Source of the DNA: Bacillus zhangzhouensis
GTDB lineage: Bacteria; Bacillota; Bacilli; Bacillales; Bacillaceae
DNA length: 64,000 nucleotides
NCBI RefSeq assembly: GCF_000715205.1
Contig: NZ_JOTP01000004.1
Coordinates: 62,001 to 126,000, forward strand
Direction: 5' to 3'
Shown here one piece after another: positions 28,747-37,524 of this stretch (position 1 is the first letter of the stretch; each line of letters starts with the position of its first letter). The notes under the pieces were generated by a model. That model saw only the letters and a list, made by a program, of their open reading frames with translations, was not told the DNA's origin and made no database searches. The translations under genes and the position numbers were made by a program.

Positions 28747-31449
28747 TTATTCGTCTTCTTTTCGAGAAGTAGAATTTGACTGGGCGTTTGAGCTTTGAGA
28801 ATTGGTTTTCTCGTCATCTTTCTTTTTATCTTTATTGGTATTACTCTGTGAGTTGCTATTCCCATTTGTACTGTCTGAGCCATTATCGGAATTGTCATTG
28901 CCGTTTTCCGTATTTCCACCTTGATCTTGATCCTGATCCTTTTTATCATCTGGCTTCTGCTCATCAGTGCCTGGGTTTTGATTTTTGTTATCGTCAGTCT
29001 GATCTGTCTGCTCATCATCAGGCTGCTGCGGCTCTTCTTCTTCTTTGTTTTCATCATCCGCTTTTTCTTCCTCATCTTCGTCGTCCTTAATGGTGAGGAA
29101 GGTAGAAGCCGCTTTACTTGTGACATCCTCTACAGTCGCTGTCACTTGGAACTTATATGTGGAGCCAGGATTCACACCAGAGATGACCGCTTCTTTAGCA
29201 GAACTGTTTTGAATCTCTTTATAGCCGCCGTCATCGACAGCTTGCTTCACATTAAATGTGGCATTTGCGTCGTCATCATAACCCCAAGTCAGTGTGATGG
29301 ATTTTTTCTCTTCATCATACACCGCTTTTAAGTCAGATGGCTTATCGGCTTCTTTTTTCTCAAATGTGTCAGAAACTTTTGTTGGAACAGTTCCTTTCAC
29401 GAAGTATTCTGTTGTCTTCTTGTCACTTGGTGTATTTGGTCCGGCTAATTTAGCTGGATCTGATCCTTTTTCAATGGTTGCTTCAACGACGCTGTCAGGT
29501 TTTTCAAATGAGCCGCTTCCATCATCAATTTGAGAAATTAATCGCTGGAAGACGATTTTTGCAACACGCTGCTCATAATCTGTGAGCCACATTTTGCCGT
29601 CCGCATCTTTTGAGTTACCGATTCCGGTCCAAACAGCTGCTGTGTATTGCGGCGTATAACCGACAAACCACGAATCTTTCGCACCGCCAGAAGGGATATT
29701 GTATTTATTAATATCATCTTGTGTAAAGTTGGTTGTACCTGTTTTACCAGCTACTTGAACGTTCGGTACTTGTGCAAGTGTACCTGTTCCAGATTGTACA
29801 GCTGTTTTCAGCATATCAGTGATCATAAATGCTGTGTAATCACTCATTGCCGCTTTAGAATCTGGCGTAAGGTCAAGCTTTGTTCCGTCATTAAACTCAA
29901 CAGACGTGACAGCATGCGGTTCATTATAGTATCCGTTATTACCGAATGCACTAAAGGCACCAGCCATCTTCAGGGAGGAGACACCTTCGTCAAATCCACC
30001 GATTGAGTAGGACTCTGGAATGTCAGATGGTAAGTCCATGCCTAAATTATTGGCGAATTGAACAGCATGATCTGTGCCTGCTTCTTGGAATGCTTTTAGG
30101 GCAGGGATGTTTCGTGATTGTGCCAAAGCACTTCTCATCGACATTTTCCCTAAATGTCTTCTGTCAAAGTTGTTAATCGGTGTACCGTTTGAATACGTAT
30201 ACGGTGCATCATCAATTTGCTGATATGTGGACCATTTTTTGTTTTCAATGACTGGACCGTAATCTAAGATTGGTTTGATTGTTGACCCTGGCTGGCGTTT
30301 TGCATCAGTAGCATAGTTAAATCCGCCAGCTGGTACATCACGTCCACCGCCAATGGCGCGAATTTCACCATTTTTCGTATCAAGTAGGGTGACTCCCGCC
30401 TGCATGCCTTTCGTAAATCCGGCTTCATCTCCATTAATAATATCATCTAGGTGATCCTGTGCTTTTCGATCAAGTGATGTATAGATTTTTAGGCCATCTG
30501 TTGATACATCAACTTTGGCTTTTTTCTGTACTTCTTCCATGACTTCTTCAATATAAGCAGAGTATTTACTTGAGTTTTGGCTCTTATATTTATCAGCAGG
30601 GACGACGGTCTTGCTGACAGGGGTTGCTTTTGCAACTTCATAGTCTTTTTCTGAAATATAGCCTTGTTTTTTCATGAGGCTTAAAACAATATTACGGCGT
30701 TTTTCCGCTGCCTCGGGATTTTTCACAGGGTTATAGGCAGAAGGACTCTGCGGCATACCTGCAAGTGTGGCAGCCTGTGCAACGGTTAGTTTATTTAAAT
30801 CTGTGACACCAAAAAATTGTTCGGCCGCTTTCCCAACACCATAAGCATAAGGCGAGAAGAAAATACGGTTTAAATACATTTCTAAAATTTCATCTTTAGA
30901 GTATTTTTGCTCAAGTTGAATTGAGAGCCATACTTCCTGTACTTTACGTTTTAACGTCTTTTGATTGTTAAGAAGGGTGTTTTTCACAACCTGCTGTGTA
31001 ATCGTACTTCCACCCTCAGCACCAAAGCCATCTTCGACGTTTGCGACAAGAGCACCGCCAATACGGATTGGATCAATCCCGTGGTGCTTATAAAAACGTG
31101 CATCTTCAGTAGCAATAAACGCTTCTTTTACCACATCGGGTATATCTTTAATCGAGACATACGTTCTTTTTTCCGCACCGACTTCTGCAAATACTTTTTT
31201 GTCTTTATCATAAAGCTTTGAAGAATACGGTGTTTTGAGCTTACTATCATCAATAGAAGGAGCGCTTGATGCAAAAACGGCAAAAGTTGTGATTCCGGCA
31301 ACTAAGCAAAGTAGACCGATCACGAGTAAAGATAAAAATATTTTTTTAAATAGACCTGCTTTCTTTTTGCCTTTTTTGTTCTTTTGCTTCTTATTGTTTT
31401 CTTGACTTGCTTTACGTCGCTGTTCACGACTTGTAAATTGATCAGACAT
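28747..31449 (-). CDS. ponA: Class A penicillin-binding protein 1A/1B
   Basis: PonA polymerises and crosslinks peptidoglycan outside the membrane. A basic cytoplasmic tail and one membrane helix (about residues 33-55) precede the GT51 domain (ATEDARFYKHHG, EGGSTITQQ). The transpeptidase has STIK, SRN and KTGT active-site motifs. A fibronectin III-like domain (about residues 690-780) and an Asp/Gln/Asn/Ser-rich tail of roughly 110 residues complete it. ATG 31449 is taken over GTG 31452. It is co-oriented with and downstream of recU. Confidence 0.96.
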   Translation of the reverse strand: MSDQFTSREQRRKASQENNKKQKNKKGKKKAGLFKKIFLSLLVIGLLCLVAGITTFAVFASSAPSIDDSKLKTPYSSKLYDKDKKVFAEVGAEKRTYVSIKDIPDVVKEAFIATEDARFYKHHGIDPIRIGGALVANVEDGFGAEGGSTITQQVVKNTLLNNQKTLKRKVQEVWLSIQLEQKYSKDEILEMYLNRIFFSPYAYGVGKAAEQFFGVTDLNKLTVAQAATLAGMPQSPSAYNPVKNPEAAEKRRNIVLSLMKKQGYISEKDYEVAKATPVSKTVVPADKYKSQNSSKYSAYIEEVMEEVQKKAKVDVSTDGLKIYTSLDRKAQDHLDDIINGDEAGFTKGMQAGVTLLDTKNGEIRAIGGGRDVPAGGFNYATDAKRQPGSTIKPILDYGPVIENKKWSTYQQIDDAPYTYSNGTPINNFDRRHLGKMSMRSALAQSRNIPALKAFQEAGTDHAVQFANNLGMDLPSDIPESYSIGGFDEGVSSLKMAGAFSAFGNNGYYNEPHAVTSVEFNDGTKLDLTPDSKAAMSDYTAFMITDMLKTAVQSGTGTLAQVPNVQVAGKTGTTNFTQDDINKYNIPSGGAKDSWFVGYTPQYTAAVWTGIGNSKDADGKMWLTDYEQRVAKIVFQRLISQIDDGSGSFEKPDSVVEATIEKGSDPAKLAGPNTPSDKKTTEYFVKGTVPTKVSDTFEKKEADKPSDLKAVYDEEKKSITLTWGYDDDANATFNVKQAVDDGGYKEIQNSSAKEAVISGVNPGSTYKFQVTATVEDVTSKAASTFLTIKDDEDEEEKADDENKEEEEPQQPDDEQTDQTDDNKNQNPGTDEQKPDDKKDQDQDQGGNTENGNDNSDNGSDSTNGNSNSQSNTNKDKKKDDEKTNSQSSNAQSNSTSRKEDE

Positions 31450-31492
31450 CACATCTCAACCTTTCGTGTTAAACCTTTTTCGAACGGAATTG

Positions 31493-32104
31493 CTACTCAC
31501 TTTCATCCGAAAAATGAAGTGTCTCCACTACTTTAATATAATCAATTCTTGGCGAATATCCAAGTGTCATTAAGTGGCCAGTTTCCATTAATTCATCTTT
31601 CCTAATGGATTTACGGCCATTTTGTTTCTGGCGCTCCCAGAAGAAAAAGAGATCTGAAGCGGACAAATAATAAACGGAGCCAAATGCGGATATAATAACA
31701 AAACAAATACCGCCTTGCTTTTCAACCTGTTTCATATGCTCGATTTGATGCTCGTGGAAATTTTTGAGCGGAAACGAGGTTGTGCTTTTGGTTTCCTTTG
31801 CTTCAAAGTCGATATAGCGCCCTTTGTACACCCCGTTATAGTCTGTTGTTGATGATTGTTTAAAGTAGGCTTCTTTGATGACAGCAGCGCTTCTTTTCGG
31901 ATAGTCCACATTCACAATTTGAACTGGGGTAGGCTTTTTATGAATGACTGCGATCCCGTTGACCAAATAGTACTGGTTGGTTTCATTTAAGTCAGCTTCA
32001 AGTGTCATCCCGCGGTTACTATAAGAGGATTCGCCGCTGATTCTTTTTTTTGTCCCAATTTGTTGAATGGGCTGATACGATTTTCCGTTTGGATACCGAA
32101 TCAT
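31493..32104 (-). CDS. recU: Holliday junction resolvase RecU
   Basis: RecU cleaves four-way junctions during recombination and segregation. The type II restriction-like fold is seen in [26 protein letters not shown] (catalytic Asp, Glu and Lys) and FVIISAF. AGGAGG upstream is compatible with ATG 32104 or the adjacent TTG 32107. The recU-ponA pairing is conserved in Bacilli. Confidence 0.96.
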   Translation of the reverse strand: MIRYPNGKSYQPIQQIGTKKRISGESSYSNRGMTLEADLNETNQYYLVNGIAVIHKKPTPVQIVNVDYPKRSAAVIKEAYFKQSSTTDYNGVYKGRYIDFEAKETKSTTSFPLKNFHEHQIEHMKQVEKQGGICFVIISAFGSVYYLSASDLFFFWERQKQNGRKSIRKDELMETGHLMTLGYSPRIDYIKVVETLHFSDESE

Positions 32105-32150
32105 CAAGTTTCAGCCTCCTTTTAATGCATTTTGTATTGGAGAGATCACC

Positions 32151-33107
32151 ATGTTGTCACAAGAAGAGCACATCATTACTCAGCATATTTTACGAGAAAC
32201 GAAAGCGAAAAATAAGGACAACCTGACGAGGACAAATGCTTACAAGCGCTTTTATGACCGCCATCCAGAAATGAAATGGTCGCTGCTTGCTTCCTTTGTC
32301 TCGAGAAATGCTGGATGGTCCATGACAGATTTAAAGGGCGAGCTTTTTCATCCAGGTTTAACTGATCAGCAGGGGCATCTTTTTTTTACAGCATATGAAA
32401 GAGCGAATTGGCTGATCTTTTCAGATGCTTACCCGCAGCTTCTCTTGTATGAATGGTCAAAGCGATGCAGCAAACCTTTATTTCATCTGCTTCCATATTT
32501 TTGCGTGTCTCGTTTTATGAGCGCTGAGTGGGCACACTTTTGGCTAAAGCGTGACACAGAGCGTCTGCTTTATGCACTCATTATAAATGAACAATATACT
32601 ATACAATCTCCTATTATACAAAATCCTCTTCTGAAAAAGAATGTTTTTCACTCGATTCAATATCTTTTCAGCGAGTGGGGACATTTTCAAACCGTCATTT
32701 TTCCAACGGTGGACGGGCATTTGTACGGATTAACCATACGAAAGTTTTCCCATGTAAAGGAGCGCATTACATTAGGAAAAAAACTAGCGAAACTATTATT
32801 TCGAGCCGATTTATTTTCGGATTTTTATCATTTTTTGCATACCGTTCCGCATACGGGATCCCGGTTTGATTTTGAATCGTTTTTAGGGATCGCTAGAAGG
32901 TCAACACCTTTTCTACGAACGGTTTATCCGGTGATGACACATTCATTAGACGATCAACGGGAAGATTGGTTTCAAAAGAAATTGAATCCAGCCTTATTCG
33001 ATGCAGAGCCGTTACCAAAACAAATCGAGCTGACTGACTGGTATTTCCATAAAAAAAGGCAGCTTCGTTTTCTTTTCTCATTAGAGCACTATTTTTTGCA
33101 TAAATAA
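32151..33107 (+). CDS. yppC: DUF2515 family protein YppC
   Basis: A 318-residue protein, divergent from recU by only about 45 bases, rich in aromatic residues (Phe, Trp, Tyr, His) and without signal peptide or clear membrane helix. The FDRHPE-like opening (YKRFYDRHPEMKWSLLAS) and FSDAYPQLLLYEWSK are typical of DUF2515. Its function is unknown. It shares a bidirectional terminator with sspM. Confidence 0.8.
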   Translation: MLSQEEHIITQHILRETKAKNKDNLTRTNAYKRFYDRHPEMKWSLLASFVSRNAGWSMTDLKGELFHPGLTDQQGHLFFTAYERANWLIFSDAYPQLLLYEWSKRCSKPLFHLLPYFCVSRFMSAEWAHFWLKRDTERLLYALIINEQYTIQSPIIQNPLLKKNVFHSIQYLFSEWGHFQTVIFPTVDGHLYGLTIRKFSHVKERITLGKKLAKLLFRADLFSDFYHFLHTVPHTGSRFDFESFLGIARRSTPFLRTVYPVMTHSLDDQREDWFQKKLNPALFDAEPLPKQIELTDWYFHKKRQLRFLFSLEHYFLHK

Positions 33108-33132
33108 AAAGCAGGGGGTACCTGCTTTTTTA
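33105..33132. terminator. Bidirectional terminator between yppC and sspM
   Basis: AAAAAGCAGG and CCTGCTTTTTT form a 10-bp stem with a 5-base loop between convergent genes. Confidence 0.9.
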
Positions 33133-33234
33133 CGTGGATGGACGATTAGGACCGCCGAGCTTTTTATCAAGCTGATCTGTACTGTTTTCTTTCCCTTTTG
33201 GCTTTTGTTCTTTTGGTGCTGGCTGCTTTTTCAT
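33130..33234 (-). CDS. sspM: Minor small acid-soluble spore protein SspM
   Basis: A 34-codon gene beginning MKKQPAPKEQ and ending in LDKKLGGPNRPST, which I recognise as the C-terminus of B. subtilis SspM, also 34 residues. GGAGGTAGATTTC lies upstream of the ATG at 33234. It is a basic peptide expected in the spore core. SspM is SigG-dependent in B. subtilis; a TGTATG and ATTCTA pair about 19 bases apart on the minus strand around 33250-33290 is a weak candidate. The 33245-33427 gap holds nothing else that I can support. Confidence 0.9.
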   Translation of the reverse strand: MKKQPAPKEQKPKGKENSTDQLDKKLGGPNRPST

Positions 33235-33427
33235 GAAATCTACCTCCTTTGTCCTTAGAATTTACAGAATCGGACGCAATCATACAAAGAAGGACAAGCA
33301 CATGTCGAAAATGAAGAAATAGCGCTCATCTACACTTAGATTGGCGATTTGCTTCTAGTTTTGTCATGTGTGAAGGAGGGTGTGAAAGAAAAGAGAATGT
33401 AACGAGAGACGATAAAGGAGGAATCTG

Positions 33428-33664
33428 ATGATGAGCGAATTTGTATCAAAAGAATCCATTATGCAATTGTTAGAGGAAATCGAGCGGAAAATTGATGCGG
33501 TGGAAGCGGAGCTGTCTCATGCTGTCCAGCAAACAAAATACGCAGCTAAAGAGGAGCAAGAACAAATCATTGACCGGCTTGAATCAGAAGTGAAGGATTG
33601 TGAATGTAAGATTCATGCAGCAGAGTATAAACTATCGGCAAGACCGGCAATTCACGCCGGATAG
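33428..33664 (+). CDS. yppD: Small coiled-coil protein YppD
   Basis: A 78-residue acidic protein that is almost entirely a predicted heptad coiled coil (IMQLLEEIERKIDAVEAEL and onwards) with two adjacent cysteine-flanked residues in KDCECKIH. The AAAGGAGG site serves ATG 33428 or 33431. Position between sspM and yppE suggests yppD; I know of no function. Confidence 0.65.
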   Translation: MMSEFVSKESIMQLLEEIERKIDAVEAELSHAVQQTKYAAKEEQEQIIDRLESEVKDCECKIHAAEYKLSARPAIHAG

Positions 33665-33722
33665 CTTTCATATTTGAGCAATCAGTAAACGTTTGATAGG
33701 ATGGTTCATAGAGGTGAACACT

Positions 33723-34094
33723 TTGGATAATCAAACATTGCTTGAACATACACAAGAGCTGAGAATATGGATCGAAGAAGCATATGAGCAGTACCAAAAG
33801 GGAAAAGCTGAAGAGGAATACCCAACATATGATTTTTACACAGATATTCAGCCGGCCGTTGTCAAATTTGACAAGAAAATGGAAGCGTGGCTCACCGCTG
33901 CTATCTCATTTATTCATCAGGCCAAACCTAGATACTTACATCAAGAACAGCTTGAAGCCGTACAAGAAAATGGAAAAGAGGTTGTCCTGCAATCTTATTT
34001 CGGAAAACAGCATGCACCCCGTGTGAAAAATTTAGTTGAGTCGGTGATTTACACAATGAACCTTTTAATAGAAGAAATCAAAAAGCGCAGCTGA
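33723..34094 (+). CDS. yppE: DUF1798 protein YppE
   Basis: A 123-residue four-helix-bundle protein. TYDFYTDIQPAVVKFD, KPRYLHQEQLEAV and LVESVIYTMNLLIEEIK match the YppE family, whose B. subtilis member has the same length. The start is TTG 33723 behind GAGGTGAAC; an upstream ATG at 33693 has no ribosome site. The function is unknown. A yppF-like gene, expected next in B. subtilis, is not seen. Confidence 0.8.
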   Translation: MDNQTLLEHTQELRIWIEEAYEQYQKGKAEEEYPTYDFYTDIQPAVVKFDKKMEAWLTAAISFIHQAKPRYLHQEQLEAVQENGKEVVLQSYFGKQHAPRVKNLVESVIYTMNLLIEEIKKRS

Positions 34095-34201
34095 TGAAAT
34101 ATCCTGCGTTTTTCTTATGGCTGCTTTAGGCACACCTTCTGTTTTTGATCATAATATATGAGTGACATCAACATGTTTTGAGAGCGAGAGGAGCGAGATA
34201 T

Positions 34202-34627
34202 ATGTTCCCTTATTCAAACCAGCAGCCATATGAATTCAATCAATTCCAGCAAGGTCCTTTACCGTATCCAGACATGCAGCAGCCTCCGCAGCCTCCAGAT
34301 TATTTCATGCCTCCATATCAAGCTGGAATGAACCAGGCGCCATCTGCTGCCTATCAACCGCCTTATGGATACCAAGAGAATTTCCAGCCTTTTCAGCAGC
34401 CAGAAGCAATCAATCAGCCGCAGATGCAGCAGCCTATGAATCCTTATCCTTTGCCAAGACCGCAAAAACAGCAATCATCTCAATTTAAAAGTGTGCTGTC
34501 ACAGTTCAAAAAGACGAATGGACAATACGACTTTAACAAAATGTTTGATACAGCTGGGCAAATGATGAGTACAATGAATCAAGTGGGCTCATTGGCGAAA
34601 GGATTTACAAGCATTTTTAAAGCATAG
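34202..34627 (+). CDS. yppG: YppG-like Pro/Gln-rich protein
   Basis: A 141-residue protein in two parts. Residues 1 to about 92 are low-complexity Pro/Gln/Tyr-rich ([18 protein letters not shown]), like several spore coat or outer-layer proteins. The C-terminal 50 residues are a conserved YppG domain ([20 protein letters not shown] to GFTSIFKA). GAGAGGAGCG precedes ATG 34202. A spore-surface role is plausible but not shown. Confidence 0.75.
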   Translation: MFPYSNQQPYEFNQFQQGPLPYPDMQQPPQPPDYFMPPYQAGMNQAPSAAYQPPYGYQENFQPFQQPEAINQPQMQQPMNPYPLPRPQKQQSSQFKSVLSQFKKTNGQYDFNKMFDTAGQMMSTMNQVGSLAKGFTSIFKA

Positions 34628-34630
34628 CAA

Positions 34631-34660
34631 AACCCAATAGAAGCATCTATTGGGTTGTTT
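34631..34660. terminator. Terminator between yppG and ypqA
   Basis: AACCCAATAGA and TCTATTGGGTT form a perfect 11-bp stem with a 4-base loop; it overlaps the 3' end of the convergent ypqA. Confidence 0.85.
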
Positions 34661-35066
34661 GCTTTGGTGCAGTCACGTGAAGCGATTGATCTTTCCACAC
34701 ACTCTTCATGTTTGTTTCATCTATTTTTGCAGGCATTAAAATGGTTTTGGTAAAGCTAGAAAAGGAGGAAGTCGTGTCTGTTTTCATTTTCTCCTGTACC
34801 GATAAGTGTAAATATTGGGCTTTCACTTCTAGTGCAATATCACCTTCGACAAAATGGTCTGGAAATTGGATCTCAATATACACAAATTGATCATCTTCTG
34901 TCACATCGGTTGTAATCGATGCAAGTGAATGGGATGTGGTCATAAGTGCCTCCGCACTATTTAAAATCTCGTGAAACGGGGAGGATGCAAAAAATTGTTC
35001 AATTACTTCAAACAGAATATCCTCATTTGCCAACAATTCATGTTTTTTTTCGCCTTCTTGTTTCAT
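34647..35066 (-). CDS. ypqA: Hsp20/CotP-like protein YpqA
   Basis: A 139-residue protein whose C-terminal 85 residues look like an alpha-crystallin (Hsp20) beta-sandwich. DDQFVYIEIQFPDHFVEGDI and YLHLSVQEK are characteristic strands, and KTILMPAKID resembles the typical FxRxxxLP segment without its arginine. Spore coat proteins CotM and CotP belong to this family. GAGGTGATTTAA precedes the ATG. The name follows from position between yppG and ypqE. Confidence 0.65.
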   Translation of the reverse strand: MKQEGEKKHELLANEDILFEVIEQFFASSPFHEILNSAEALMTTSHSLASITTDVTEDDQFVYIEIQFPDHFVEGDIALEVKAQYLHLSVQEKMKTDTTSSFSSFTKTILMPAKIDETNMKSVWKDQSLHVTAPKQTTQ

Positions 35067-35234
35067 TTAAATCACCTCTCATCTACAGCCTATGCAAAAA
35101 GGGCTCAGGCGGTTATCAATTGATGAGCGGAAAAAATTATGATTAAATAGTGTTGAATGAAGCAAGGTGTATGAGTGTAAAATTTCATACGCTGAACAGA
35201 TCTAGGAGCAAAGCTTGAAGGGAGCAAATTGACA

Positions 35235-35741
35235 TTGCTGAAAAAATTATTCGGTTTCGGAAAAAACGAAGATGATGTAAAGGAAGAAGTCATTTATTCT
35301 CCAGCTGATGGAGAGTTAATGGATATGACTGATGTACCAGATCCCGTCTTTTCACAAAAGATGATGGGAGACGGCGTAGCAGTAAAACCAACAAGTGGCA
35401 CCATTGTGTCACCAGTAGAGGGTGAAATCATTCAGCTCTTCCATACAAAACATGCAATTGGAATTCGAACACTCTCAGGGCTTGAGCTTCTGATTCATAT
35501 TGGACTAGAAACAGTTGGGTTAAATGGCGAAGGGTTTGAAGCACACATTAAAGAAGGGGATAAAGTGAAGGTCGGTGATCCTCTCATTACGTGTGATTTA
35601 GAACTCATTGAAGAGAAAGCAGCAAGCACAGTGACACCCATTGTGATCATGAATGGTGATCTGATCGAACAACTTGATAAAGAACCAAATGGAGCTGTGG
35701 AAAAGCAGACATCTAAGCTCTTTACGGTTAAAGTGAAATAA
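35235..35741 (+). CDS. ypqE: PTS glucose-type EIIA component YpqE
   Basis: A 168-residue stand-alone EIIA-Glc domain. [31 protein letters not shown] (first active-site His) and [18 protein letters not shown] (phosphorylated His) are all intact. It should receive phosphate from HPr and pass it to a partner EIIBC encoded elsewhere, possibly for maltose or another glucoside. TTG 35235 gives 168 residues; TTG 35229 is also possible. Confidence 0.9.
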   Translation: MLKKLFGFGKNEDDVKEEVIYSPADGELMDMTDVPDPVFSQKMMGDGVAVKPTSGTIVSPVEGEIIQLFHTKHAIGIRTLSGLELLIHIGLETVGLNGEGFEAHIKEGDKVKVGDPLITCDLELIEEKAASTVTPIVIMNGDLIEQLDKEPNGAVEKQTSKLFTVKVK

Positions 35742-35750
35742 TCATGCACA

Positions 35751-35786
35751 AAAAAACTACCCTCACATGATAGGGTAGTTTTTTTG
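35751..35786. terminator. Bidirectional terminator after ypqE
   Basis: AAAAAACTACCCT and AGGGTAGTTTTTTT form a 13-bp stem; a minus-strand oxidoreductase gene converges on it. Confidence 0.95.
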
Positions 35787-35792
35787 ATGAAA

Positions 35793-36911
35793 TTAATCCT
35801 CCATTGGAACCCAGCCTTGACTCGCTTCCATGACAGACCACAATCCCTCTGGAATCAGGTACTTGTCTTTTTGGCTGCGTTTAATGACGGTTTCAATCTC
35901 TCTTTCTCGGCCTTCTTTAATCTTCTTTGCCCAATCAGGGTCGACGATCAGCTCTCGTGCGACAGCGATCAGCGGAATTCCTTGATTGTAAGCACTCAAT
36001 GCATCTTCGGCTGTAATGACACTGCCTACACCGATGAGCGGAAGGGTATCGCCGCAGCGTTCTTTTAGCAGCTCCATACGTGTCTTATTAGAATCTGCGC
36101 CTCGTCTTGCTTTAGAATCAATCTCCATTAAAGAGATATGCAAGTAGTCGAGGTTTTTTGTTTTGAGAACATCAACTAACGTAAATGTCTCTGTCATTGT
36201 TAAACCAGGTGTTTCTGGTTCTTCAGGAGATAGTCGATATCCAAAGATAAACGGTTTTGTTCCATATTCCTTGATCGCCTCTTTGACTGCATCCACAACA
36301 GCGATAGGGAATGCTAGACGTTTTTCTTCACTTCCTCCCCATTGATCTGTACGCTGATTGCTATGCGGAGAGTAAAATTGCTGTAATAAATAACCGTTTG
36401 CTCCGTGGATTTCCACGCCGTCAAATCCTGCTTGAATTGCTCGTCTTGCCGCTTCTTTAAAGGAGTCAATGATATGAGTAATTTCCTCTTCTTTTAAAGC
36501 ACGTGCAATTTGTTCTCCATCTTTGAACACATCGCTAGGCGCAACCACATCACCGTTTGGAACTAAATGAGGAAGGGCCTGAGAGCCGCCGTGATGAATT
36601 TGAATGATGGCTTTTGTTCCTTTTGCCTGGATCGCAGAAGCTAGTTTTTTCAGACCAGGTATATCTTCATCTCTTGCGATAGAAGGCTGTCCTTCAAAGG
36701 CCTTTCCATCTGGAGTAACGTTCGCACATGCTGTGATGACCATGCCCATTTCACTTGATCTAGCTGTAATGAAATCAATTTCTGCCTTTGAGATGGTGCC
36801 ATCCTCGTGAGAACCGAAGTGTGTCATTGGAGCAACAACCAACCGGCCATCAATAGAGGCACCTCCTGGGAATGTAAATGGTTCAAATAAAGGCTTAAAT
36901 TCGTTTTTCAA
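35793..36911 (-). CDS. Old yellow enzyme family NADH-dependent flavin oxidoreductase
   Basis: An FMN TIM-barrel protein of 372 residues, similar to B. subtilis YqiG. VVAPMTHFGSH, IIQIHHGGSQA, FDGVEIHGANGYLLQQFYSP (the paired substrate-binding His and Asn) and PLIGVGSV are clear OYE signatures. It probably reduces activated alkenes with NAD(P)H; the natural substrate is unknown. The upstream ATGs at 36941 and 36917 are badly spaced; TTG 36911 sits after AAGAAGAGGATGAGA. I do not recall an equivalent at this locus in B. subtilis, so it may belong to the rearranged region. Confidence 0.88.
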   Translation of the reverse strand: MKNEFKPLFEPFTFPGGASIDGRLVVAPMTHFGSHEDGTISKAEIDFITARSSEMGMVITACANVTPDGKAFEGQPSIARDEDIPGLKKLASAIQAKGTKAIIQIHHGGSQALPHLVPNGDVVAPSDVFKDGEQIARALKEEEITHIIDSFKEAARRAIQAGFDGVEIHGANGYLLQQFYSPHSNQRTDQWGGSEEKRLAFPIAVVDAVKEAIKEYGTKPFIFGYRLSPEEPETPGLTMTETFTLVDVLKTKNLDYLHISLMEIDSKARRGADSNKTRMELLKERCGDTLPLIGVGSVITAEDALSAYNQGIPLIAVARELIVDPDWAKKIKEGREREIETVIKRSQKDKYLIPEGLWSVMEASQGWVPMED

Positions 36912-37071
36912 TCTCATCCTCTTCTTCCTTAATAAAATCATTTCACTATAGAAGTGTAATAGATACTGTTACAACACTTCAAAATATCTGCTCACGAGCG
37001 GCGCATCAAAAAATTGCCGCCTAGTCATGCAAACAAATATTCGGTGCACTAGAATTAAGAGGTGGAGCGTA

Positions 37072-37308
37072 ATGGAAAGGAAAATAATGACTGATCTTAT
37101 TGATGAAATAAAAGCAGATGAACAAGTTGTACATTGGCATGAAATAAATGAGAACGCCGCATAGACATCGCCAATTCAGCAGCAGGTCACTGAAAGATAA
37201 AAGTCGCGTTAGAAAAAAGGACGTGAGTGAGCTCTATATACATCAAAAAGAAGCCTATGAGCGTGTCATGGCAAGGTGGGATGATCGGAAATCAATTAGG
37301 AGATGAAG
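37072..37308 (+). pseudogene. yprA: N-terminal remnant of helicase yprA (mrfA)
   Basis: ATG 37072, behind AGAGGTGGAG, encodes 30 residues with VVHWHEI, matching the start of B. subtilis YprA (VVNWHEI) as I recall it, then a TAG. After one frame change the +1 frame continues with VSELYIHQKEAYERVMA, matching the next conserved YprA stretch (IDELYTHQYSAF). The trace stops before the Walker A motif, so no helicase could be made. yprA is expected exactly here, after ypqE. Confidence 0.75.
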
Positions 37309-37371
37309 ATGCCCATAGCATGCAGGGAGAACTTTCCTATGTTTGTTGATTCGTCATGGCTTTATTCTGAA

Positions 37372-37398
37372 ATGAAACCCACAAAAGGTGGGTTTCAT
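37372..37398. repeat. Perfect 11-bp inverted repeat
   Basis: ATGAAACCCAC and GTGGGTTTCAT flank a 5-base loop in the scar between the yprA remnant and the island. It could terminate transcription into the island weakly (no T-run). The remainder of 36912-37524 holds a 39-codon open frame (37461-37580, MKSFQSSFVFGIDHDQ..., overlapping the end of the next gene) that I do not recognise and that may be another truncated gene. Confidence 0.5.
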
Positions 37399-37524
37399 AC
37401 AGTAAGAAAGTAGAGAGAGGTTCATTCTTTAAAAAAGAAAGAACTTAGAAGGGGCATGGGATGAAATCATTTCAATCTTCTTTTGTTTTCGGAATTGATC
37501 ATGATCAAATAGTGAAAGAGAAGC

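Noticed and set aside
37276-37349. Short frame MIGNQLGDEDAHSM... behind AAGGTGGG in the yprA scar
   Set aside because: Only about 22 codons, no family match recognised, and it overlaps the yprA remnant in another frame.
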